A stretch of DNA of 21,071 nt from Euryarchaeota archaeon UBA229 (lineage in GTDB: Archaea; Thermoplasmatota; Poseidoniia; Poseidoniales; Poseidoniaceae). The position numbers and the translations under genes are program-made. Shown piece by piece: positions 15,499 to 21,071 of the stretch (positions are counted from its first letter, which is position 1; each line of letters opens with the position of its first letter). A model generated the notes under the pieces. The model had not been told where the DNA came from. It made no database searches and was given only the letters and a program-made list of their open reading frames with translations. The DNA lies in contig DAUW01000116.1 in assembly GCA_002505355.1 (NCBI GenBank), forward strand, positions 1 through 21,071, in the 5' to 3' direction.

Positions 15499-15564
15499 AT
15501 GTCAGAATTACGAATACGAATAGAAACCGAGGAATACATCTACGAAGAGTATGTTGAAGCTTAA
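15499..15564 (+). CDS. Possible 21-residue mini-protein
   Basis: An ORF encoding 21 residues, MSELRIRIETEEYIYEEYVEA, written here as MSELRIRIETEE then YIYEEYVEA. It is strongly acidic (8 Glu) with alternating charge and hydrophobic residues that could form beta-strands. A G-run ('tgtggg') lies just before the ATG, a weak Shine-Dalgarno. Its stop is 8 bases from the stop of the convergent cbf5, matching the tight packing of all other convergent genes in the window; without it, this 210-base gap would be the one exception. No family is recognised and chance is quite possible for an ORF this short. Confidence 0.35.
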   Translation: MSELRIRIETEEYIYEEYVEA

Positions 15565-15572
15565 ATGGTCAT

Positions 15573-16532
15573 TTATTTGTTCCATTGAGGAGGATACCTC
15601 TCCTGTTCCATCAAGATCATTACAGGTTTACCTATCTCGCCATTAGTGCTTGCTGATATCTCAGCAAAATCTTTCGACATCTTAACGATGCCAACAACCT
15701 CGTTTTTGCTGGTAAATGCGGCAACTTCGAGACCCGCGGAGAGTTTGTCATCTATATCAAGCAGTCCGGGTCTCAATAGTGGCGCCCCGTGACAAAGAGC
15801 ACTTGCTGCGCTATCCTTGACGGTAATATATGGCATATCCAGCAGTAATTTTTCAGTTGGATGAATTATTTTGTTCAAAGCATCAGGATTATTACACTCT
15901 TTCCACAACCAGACGGCATCAGCAATCTGTTGTAGTGTTACACAATCATCCAGAGAAAATCTACCCGAGTTCTCGCGCCGCAGTTCTTTCAGTTCGACTT
16001 TATAGCCAAGCATTAGACCTATATCCCTAGCAATTGTTCGAATATAGGTGCCCGCCTCGCAAACTATTCTGACTATGGCTGTTGCTTCAGATAACTCAAT
16101 TAATTCAAATTTGTAGATTTTTCTGGTTCTAACCTGGACCTTAACTGCGGATATTTCAGGGGGAACATTGTAGATTCTACCGGTGAGTTTACCAATTACC
16201 TCAATTAGACTATCTTTTGAGGTTGGTTTGCCAAACTTCAATACTGCAATGTATGACTTGTCGGTCTTGAGGATACCCTTGGTGAGTTTCACCGATTTTC
16301 CCGCCATTAGTGGTAAAACTCCAGTAGCAAATGGGTCTAGTGTCCCTCCATGACCCAGTTTATCCAGGTTTAGCAAGTCTCTAACCCAGGACGCAATTTG
16401 GTGGGATGTTGGTCCAGGTGGCTTGTCTAGTAAAATAAATCCCGAATTTAATCGCTGTTCTATTGTCAAATCTTCCGGGTCTATACCGTAAGCAGAATTT
16501 TTTGTAACCTCACCAAGGGTAATTCGTGTCAA
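15573..16532 (-). CDS. cbf5: tRNA/rRNA pseudouridine synthase Cbf5 (TruB family)
   Basis: A TruB-family pseudouridine synthase; in archaea it is the catalytic core of H/ACA guide-RNA particles and can also modify tRNA U55. The catalytic Asp is D66 in 'GHGGTLDPFATGVLP'; 'GFILLDKPPGPTSHQ' and 'EAGTYIRTIARDIG' are the other conserved motifs. A C-terminal PUA domain begins near 'YITVKDSAASALCHGAPLL' and ends with 'ERYPPQW', as in Cbf5. 'DPFATG' is closer to bacterial TruB (DPLATG) than the usual archaeal 'DPKVTG'. The start is TTG (16530-16532), directly after the cmk stop, with 'ggagg' (16541-16545) spaced 8 bases away. It is the last gene of the archaeal DUF106–cmk–cbf5 block. Confidence 0.93.
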   Translation of the reverse strand: MTRITLGEVTKNSAYGIDPEDLTIEQRLNSGFILLDKPPGPTSHQIASWVRDLLNLDKLGHGGTLDPFATGVLPLMAGKSVKLTKGILKTDKSYIAVLKFGKPTSKDSLIEVIGKLTGRIYNVPPEISAVKVQVRTRKIYKFELIELSEATAIVRIVCEAGTYIRTIARDIGLMLGYKVELKELRRENSGRFSLDDCVTLQQIADAVWLWKECNNPDALNKIIHPTEKLLLDMPYITVKDSAASALCHGAPLLRPGLLDIDDKLSAGLEVAAFTSKNEVVGIVKMSKDFAEISASTNGEIGKPVMILMEQERYPPQWNK

Positions 16533-17066
16533 CTAGAATTCCTCCATTATCATTATCGCTTGTTCGAGAACTTCCTGTGCTGATATGTTAGTTGCATCGA
16601 TAATGTGTGTATAAGGTGTAGGGTCGTCAGGTAATATGCCGTACATGTTTTGATATCTTTCATTATCAAGCAATAATCTTGCTGCATTATTTTCTTGAGC
16701 GATATCTAAGGCTATATCCTCTCGTTTTGAGACTCGATCTGCCCGCGTTGCTTCTGATACACTAAGCCATATTCTTACACATTTTGTCTTCATCTTAAAG
16801 GCCCACCAACCGGCTAGCCTAGATTCTATAATGTTAGTTTCATTATCGGCAATATATTGCTGCAGAGTCTTGTCTAACTCACGGTCAACGGACTCGTCTT
16901 TGGTGCATAGAACTCCAAATTCAGCCAGCGTAAGGCTGCGGTTTTCTGCCTCGCGGCGAAATATTTCGCCGCCATTGATGCTATTCCAACCAAAATGTTG
17001 TGTTAAACCATCTACTAGTGTTGATGTTCCACTACCCGGGTGACCTGAGACAGTGACCTTGCTCAT
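16533..17066 (-). CDS. cmk: Cytidylate kinase, archaeal type
   Basis: Phosphorylates CMP (and dCMP) to the diphosphate in pyrimidine nucleotide supply. The Walker A loop is 'SGHPGSGTST' at residues 7-16, followed by 'GGEIFRREAENRSLTLAEFG', the substrate-binding stretch typical of archaeal Cmk. 'IIESRLAGWWAF' matches the family's '..I.SRLAGW', and the LID-like region is 'RADRVSKRED'. 'YTHIIDATNIS' closes the fold. Length 177 is normal. I start it at the ATG at 17066, two bases after the stop of the DUF106 gene and behind 'gggtgtgag'; an in-frame ATG at 17090 would overlap that gene. Gene order DUF106–cmk–cbf5 is conserved in many archaea. Confidence 0.93.
   Translation of the reverse strand: MSKVTVSGHPGSGTSTLVDGLTQHFGWNSINGGEIFRREAENRSLTLAEFGVLCTKDESVDRELDKTLQQYIADNETNIIESRLAGWWAFKMKTKCVRIWLSVSEATRADRVSKREDIALDIAQENNAARLLLDNERYQNMYGILPDDPTPYTHIIDATNISAQEVLEQAIMIMEEF
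16541..16545 (-). promoter_or_regulatory. Shine-Dalgarno deciding the TTG start of cbf5
   Basis: The minus strand reads 'ggagg' inside the last cmk codons, 8 bases before TTG. It supports the rare start codon and coupled translation with cmk. Confidence 0.6.
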
Positions 17067-17068
17067 GC

Positions 17069-17995
17069 TCACACCCATTGGTGCCGACATACGTCACATT
17101 TCTTATCCCGTGGCCCGGTTTTGGTTATCATATCACTTCCACACTCGGGACAGGATAATCCTTCAACCCCCGAGTAGGCTTTTGATTTATTTTTTGTCTG
17201 CTTGCTATTACCGCTATTGACGGACTTAGCCGCAGCTTTCTTTTTAGACTGAGATTTACTCTTCTGTCGTCTACGTTGCGCATTTTTGTCGACAGTTTTT
17301 CCTTTACTGGCTACTAAATGTAATAATGGCTCTTTCAATTTATCACCTGATGAAACGACCGGATGGCTACGATATCGGAATAGTTTGATGTGTCGGTCAA
17401 CAACTCTACCAAATGGCGCACTCATGCAGATGTAAGCACATATCCAGGCGGGGAAAAACAAAAATTTGCCGGACAGAAGATTCCACTCAGACGACCATGG
17501 TAAGGAGACATAATCGACTCTAAACGTCTCTACAGTTGTTGTCAACCAAGAAAACACTGCAATAATGATTACCATAGTGAACATCATTGGCTTCATTGCC
17601 CCCATCTGTACCTTAAGTTGTTCTGGCATCATCTGTTGTTGAAGGATAGTGGCTTTTTCCTGCAATATGGGATCTCGAGAGATTCTTGCATCATTCATCA
17701 TTCGCCTGATTTGTCCCTGCCGGTGGCCAATATGTGCTTGTTCAATTGGGTCGAGAAAGAAACTTCTCAACACTGTATTCATTAACATTGAGAAGGTTCC
17801 CAAGATGAGCACTGTAATAATAAAAAATGATTCTTCGGGCAGCACAGGCGACAGAATAGGGTCGGCTATACCACCCATTGTAGACCGTATTCCTGGATTC
17901 ATAATTAGTAACGTCATTAGGATCATGATCATTAGCATCATCATCATTGAGCCACCCGGTGGCTGCGGCGGTGGCGGTGCGTTATCATTTGCCAT
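17069..17995 (-). CDS. DUF106 (EMC3/TMCO1-like) membrane protein with C-terminal zinc ribbon
   Basis: An archaeal member of the Oxa1/YidC-like superfamily (DUF106, related to EMC3 and TMCO1), thought to help insert membrane proteins next to SecY. A Pro-rich start and a Met-rich TM (17-32) are followed by a TM at about 55-77, a cytosolic coiled stretch (85-130, 'HRQGQIRRMMNDARISRD'), and TMs at about 137-155 and 175-195. Residues 228-275 are a Lys/Arg/Ser/Gln-rich linker. The end (282-303) is a zinc ribbon with C282, C285, C300 and C303. Basic tails on Oxa1-type proteins can bind ribosomes, so this tail may do likewise (inference). It leads the cmk–cbf5 operon; an AT-rich 'taaattaat' about 40 bases upstream may be its TATA box. 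Confidence 0.87.
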   Translation of the reverse strand: MANDNAPPPPQPPGGSMMMMLMIMILMTLLIMNPGIRSTMGGIADPILSPVLPEESFFIITVLILGTFSMLMNTVLRSFFLDPIEQAHIGHRQGQIRRMMNDARISRDPILQEKATILQQQMMPEQLKVQMGAMKPMMFTMVIIIAVFSWLTTTVETFRVDYVSLPWSSEWNLLSGKFLFFPAWICAYICMSAPFGRVVDRHIKLFRYRSHPVVSSGDKLKEPLLHLVASKGKTVDKNAQRRRQKSKSQSKKKAAAKSVNSGNSKQTKNKSKAYSGVEGLSCPECGSDMITKTGPRDKKCDVCRHQWV

Positions 17996-18101
17996 GTTGG
18001 GTGGAAATACAGATAGGGCATGAAGGTTGGCATTAATTTAGGTCATATTCACTCAATCACTAAGCCGTGAAATTCAAACAGTGTAGTCATGTCGCCACAA
18101 T

Positions 18102-18521
18102 ATGCGACGTAGAGAACCACTTGAAGTTGGCACCAACTGGAAGCATCCGTTACCGATGCCGATGCCGTTTCAGCCTGTATGTGTTACTCAGTTTGAGGCA
18201 ATTGAACAAATCGAGCAACTTTCTACTCAGCCTAGGGTTTTCATGTGGACGGATAGTGAGCGGCATTGTATCAATGGTTGGGAGTTTATTGCTAGTGTTA
18301 GACAAGGCGTTCCTCCACAAGGCATCGAAGCAGAACTAAATGCTTGGATGGAACAGTACCCAAATGCTTGGCTTGCGGTTGATTTGCGGGATGGTGTTAT
18401 GCCACCCTCAACCACTGTCCCGATTGAGCAATATCTTGCATCTTTGCCTAGACAGGTCTTAGTCATAGTTTCAGGCGACTCAAACAGTGAGGTTTGGCCG
18501 GGTTGGTCATTACCGGGTTAA
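18102..18521 (+). CDS. Orphan protein of unknown function
   Basis: A 139-residue soluble protein that I do not recognise. The first 30 residues are basic and Pro/Met-rich ('HPLPMPMPFQP'); the rest alternates strands and helices, with 'RVFMWTDSERHCINGWEFIASV', 'AWLAVDLRDGVMPPST' and 'RQVLVIVSGDSNSEVWPGW'. It has six Trp, high for its length, and one Cys-His pair ('RHC'). No Shine-Dalgarno precedes the ATG; the first in-frame upstream stop is at 18084, so the start is constrained. A second ORF in another frame (18067-18339) is shorter and less protein-like. It is divergent from the DUF106 gene and ends 5 bases before the stop of the convergent EF-hand gene. Confidence 0.65.
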   Translation: MRRREPLEVGTNWKHPLPMPMPFQPVCVTQFEAIEQIEQLSTQPRVFMWTDSERHCINGWEFIASVRQGVPPQGIEAELNAWMEQYPNAWLAVDLRDGVMPPSTTVPIEQYLASLPRQVLVIVSGDSNSEVWPGWSLPG

Positions 18522-18526
18522 CTAAT

Positions 18527-21071
18527 CTAAAGGTCTACGAATGAAAAACCGCATGTCACGCATGTATCGTCGTCGTCCGCACATTTTGTTGGGCAAACTG
18601 GACAATCTTTGGTATTACCTTCCGGTGTTTCAGCCTCAGTTTCTACGGCAGTTTCTTCCTCAGCGGGTGTATTAGCCTCAACCCAAGCCTTAGCAGCCTC
18701 TTCGAGTTCAGCCTTCTTCAGGTATCCGTTGTCATCCATGTCGAAATTAACTGCATGGTCGACAAAGGCATCCCTTTCCTCTGCGCTGATACCGTGGGAA
18801 TCCATCACGCGGAGTAGGACGTCCTCTCGCCAGGTAACTTTTGGTTTTTCATCAACCTCATCGCTTGCCTCGGGTGCTGGTGCTTCAGCAGCTACTTCAG
18901 CATCTTCCGATGCTTCAGGTTCAGCCTCCGGTAGATCATCGGTTTCTATCTCATCACCGAAGTGAACTCCGTGGAATTTGTTGAGAGTGTCTCCGTCAAC
19001 TTCTCCACTACCTTTTATCTCGAAACAGACCTCTAATCGTTCACCTTTTCCAACCATTGGAACCATCCAACTGGCTTGAGTGCCAGTATCAACATCCTCT
19101 GTTGTTATCTCGCAATCATCTCTCTTTCCGTTTGCGCCCTTTATGTACCAATCTTTAATTTCAAAGTTAGCGGGTATTACATCGTTAATGTAAACATCTT
19201 GGAGCGCAGTGTCGCCATTGTTTTCAAACAAAATGAGTACTTCATATCTGCCTTTACCACCCAGCGGAATTGCTTGCTTACCAGCGGAGAAGTCCCTTCG
19301 GTTGTGAATTACTTTGATTGACGGTGCGTCAGCGCAATCTCTGCCGCATACTGGACCGAAACGCTCAGCGCTGAATTCTGCTCTTAGCGGAGCGACAACC
19401 TTCTCATTTTGTGGTGATGGGTCCGGAGCAATTAGGTCATAAGCGATGGTTATCTTCTTACCAGGCTCTAGCCCGAGCGGTCCTCTAGTGCCAATCGTCA
19501 TGGTCAGAGTGTGACCATCGCCATCTGGTGATTTGTGTTCCTTTTCCAGAGTGATACCACTGCTAATTTCAGCTTTAAATTGTTCCAGCTCTAACTCTTT
19601 TCCAGCAACACTGATTTTCATTGACTCAACATCGGGTGCCTCAAACAGTCCAGGGATATCGTCAGTAATGCGCATTAAATTTATTGTTGCACTACCTGAA
19701 TTTACGAGAGAAATTGCGACACCAACCTTTTGGTTGCGGTACGAACGAAGTCCAGTGGTCGAATATTTCTTCGAGACATCTGCCTCGAGAACATCAAAGG
19801 AGCTTTCCTGCAACTTCATCGAACCTTCTGTAGATCTTACAGCGTGGGGTAAGATTGTGTAGGACAAATCGTAGGTGAAATCAGGCTCTGAGGTAGCAAC
19901 GACGGTTCTTTCGTCTGATTCCCATTTTCCGTTTGGTAGTACATCTTGTTCAACATCATGAACATCAAATAATAACTCATTACTGCCCTTCATCCGAACT
20001 TGTAGTTTGACCAAGTCAACGGCAAACGATGAGCGATTTTCAAAAATGGTTTTGCAAATCCAGTTATCTGGCCTCTCATCTTCTCTAACTCTCATGTAGG
20101 TGAATCCTCGGCAGAATGCGTCAAGTTCTTTGAAGTTGAGATTAGACAATGTAGATTCTGCAGTGTAGGTTGCTGAAGCGGAACCTGCTTTGATTGTCTT
20201 GGTGCCAGATACAACTATGCGTCCCTCGACAGCTAGAACTTGTTTTTCACCAGGGCTGAGCGAGCCAACTGTCCAAGTGAGTGTGTTAGCTTCAATTGAG
20301 GCTGATCCAGTGTTGTCAAATGTTATTTCGCTAGGAATTGGTCGAGTAACTTCAACGTTTTCTAAAGTCACACCGCACATATTTTCTACTTCGAGTTCAA
20401 GTGCAATGGGTCCGCCCTCTGCGCCGTATGAAACTGACAGTGAACGTTCTTGCGAACGAGCGGGGTTGGTGTCCAAACGCTCTCTAAGCGCCATCATTCG
20501 CATGCCTTCAACCTTATACTTCATGCTGTAATTCTTGCCGGCTTCCAATTCATCAACCGATACATGGTCTCCGCCAATATCAGTCGACTCAGCGTTGTCA
20601 AGTATTACATCGATGTCGTATATCCTATCTTCACTTGAGGGGTTATTGATTGTTAGAGTTCCCTTGACGGTTTGTTTCACCACTTCACCGTCAGGAGACA
20701 ATGTGGCGTTCTCAACCTCGTGTAAGCTACCTTCTAACTTGTCACCAGGAACTTTTTCAACGTCGTCTCGGGATCTGATTGTTGCTCCTGCTTGTTCTCC
20801 CGAAAGGTCATCGGGCGACATATTTTCTTGCTCAGCTTCGCTCTCTTCTGCCGGGATATCAGCATGTGGAGATAAGAGTAAGTCAGCAGGAGTGCTTGTC
20901 TCTTCAACAGGTTCACTATCCGTGGCTGAAGGTGGTGATAGTAGTAAATCAGCAGCAGATGCTTCGGGTGGTGCATCCATCGGCGGCATCGGCGGCATTT
21001 CTGGTGGTGCAGGTGGAGTCAATAGCAGATCAGCAGCAGACGCTTCAGGTGGCGCATCCATTGGCGGCATT
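18527..21071 (-). CDS. Partial large protein: beta-sandwich repeats, EF-hand, zinc ribbon
   Basis: The 3' end lies at 18527 and the 5' end runs off the window, so the protein is longer than the 847 residues seen. In order: Pro/Ala-rich repeats with 'ADLLL' (visible residues about 1-70); an acidic stretch; several beta-sandwich units of the DUF11/CARDB kind (about 110-690) with motifs such as 'TLENVEVTRPIPSEI' and 'ALQDVYINDVIPANFEI'; an acidic Glu/Ala/Pro linker (about 700-735); a single EF-hand, loop 'DMDDNGYLKKAE' (777-788) with all calcium ligands; a Glu-rich linker; and a C-terminal zinc ribbon with cysteines at 823, 826, 830, 837 and 840. No membrane segment is visible in this part, so it may be cytoplasmic or its signal may lie beyond the edge. 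Function is unknown; a calcium-responsive scaffold is one possibility. Confidence 0.8.
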   Translation of the reverse strand, partial: MPPMDAPPEASAADLLLTPPAPPEMPPMPPMDAPPEASAADLLLSPPSATDSEPVEETSTPADLLLSPHADIPAEESEAEQENMSPDDLSGEQAGATIRSRDDVEKVPGDKLEGSLHEVENATLSPDGEVVKQTVKGTLTINNPSSEDRIYDIDVILDNAESTDIGGDHVSVDELEAGKNYSMKYKVEGMRMMALRERLDTNPARSQERSLSVSYGAEGGPIALELEVENMCGVTLENVEVTRPIPSEITFDNTGSASIEANTLTWTVGSLSPGEKQVLAVEGRIVVSGTKTIKAGSASATYTAESTLSNLNFKELDAFCRGFTYMRVREDERPDNWICKTIFENRSSFAVDLVKLQVRMKGSNELLFDVHDVEQDVLPNGKWESDERTVVATSEPDFTYDLSYTILPHAVRSTEGSMKLQESSFDVLEADVSKKYSTTGLRSYRNQKVGVAISLVNSGSATINLMRITDDIPGLFEAPDVESMKISVAGKELELEQFKAEISSGITLEKEHKSPDGDGHTLTMTIGTRGPLGLEPGKKITIAYDLIAPDPSPQNEKVVAPLRAEFSAERFGPVCGRDCADAPSIKVIHNRRDFSAGKQAIPLGGKGRYEVLILFENNGDTALQDVYINDVIPANFEIKDWYIKGANGKRDDCEITTEDVDTGTQASWMVPMVGKGERLEVCFEIKGSGEVDGDTLNKFHGVHFGDEIETDDLPEAEPEASEDAEVAAEAPAPEASDEVDEKPKVTWREDVLLRVMDSHGISAEERDAFVDHAVNFDMDDNGYLKKAELEEAAKAWVEANTPAEEETAVETEAETPEGNTKDCPVCPTKCADDDDTCVTCGFSFVDL
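18707..18742 (-). other. EF-hand calcium-binding loop
   Basis: The 12-residue loop D-x-D-x-N-G-x-L-x-x-x-E meets the canonical pattern at positions 1, 3, 5, 6, 8 and 12. It is the only such loop seen and lies between two Glu-rich linkers. Confidence 0.85.
20943..21071 (-). repeat. 81-bp tandem coding repeat (27 residues)
   Basis: Bases 20943-20989 and 21024-21070 are copies 81 bases apart (41 of 47 identical by eye), encoding 'MPPMDAPPEASAADLLL'. All six mismatches are at third or synonymous positions. A degenerate third 'PADLLLSP' follows. The array runs off the window edge, so its copy number is unknown. Confidence 0.75.

Noticed and set aside
18067..18339. Plus-strand ORF overlapping the orphan gene in another frame
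   Set aside because: Its sequence is basic and Cys/Leu-rich in the manner of a shadow frame, while the 18102 frame runs on to a tight convergent end.
1..21071. CRISPR arrays, insertion sequences, integrases, phage or defence genes
   Set aside because: Read for on both strands; no spaced direct repeats, terminal inverted repeats or transposase/integrase motifs were seen.

Overview
The window is archaeal chromosome. Markers that do not occur in bacteria are the RNA polymerase subunit L gene, aEF1B, a Cbf5-type TruB with PUA domain, archaeal-type cytidylate kinase and the DUF106 membrane protein. The order DUF106–cmk–cbf5 is a known archaeal block downstream of secY. TATA-type promoters, very short leaders and AT-leaning composition fit this. 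I infer a marine euryarchaeon of the Thermoplasmatota (Poseidoniales/Marine Group II-like): small intergenic gaps, large CARDB-type secreted proteins and a bacterial-type RibA point that way. No 16S gene is present to prove it.

Layout. 1-1791: divergent pair, a membrane-anchored thioredoxin-like protein (-) and an FtsJ/RrmJ rRNA methyltransferase (+). 1828-2714: an OB-fold protein, then a 56-residue zinc-finger protein coupled to aEF1B. 2715-4384 (-): rpoL–truD. 4504-7113 (+): an RND/MMPL exporter, converging on a DUF2240 gene (-). 7787-10837 (+): a HEAT-repeat protein, a 71-residue helical protein and a DEAD-box RNA helicase. 10838-11800 (-): an archaeosortase. 11903-12783 (+): TusA-like and GTP cyclohydrolase II, overlapping by one base. 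12784-12859 (-): tRNA-His. 12987-15362 (+): a large secreted CARDB protein. 15363-15572: a gap with a possible 21-residue mini-gene. 15573-17995 (-): DUF106–cmk–cbf5. 18102-18521 (+): an orphan protein. 18527-21071 (-): a large partial protein with beta-sandwich repeats, an EF-hand and a zinc ribbon.

Theme. Most genes serve RNA and translation (RrmJ, TruD, Cbf5, tRNA-His, aEF1B, RpoL, DEAD helicase) or the cell envelope (thioredoxin-like protein, RND exporter, archaeosortase, CARDB protein, DUF106 insertase-like protein). Convergent genes are packed extremely tightly: three junctions have zero gap, one overlaps by 9 bases and one has a 5-base gap. No CRISPR array, insertion sequence, integrase or phage gene was seen. 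The least explained parts are the EF-hand/zinc-ribbon protein, the archaeosortase with no recognisable substrate, the orphan at 18102 and the mini-ORF at 15499. I did not find a clear new multi-gene defence or mobile system.
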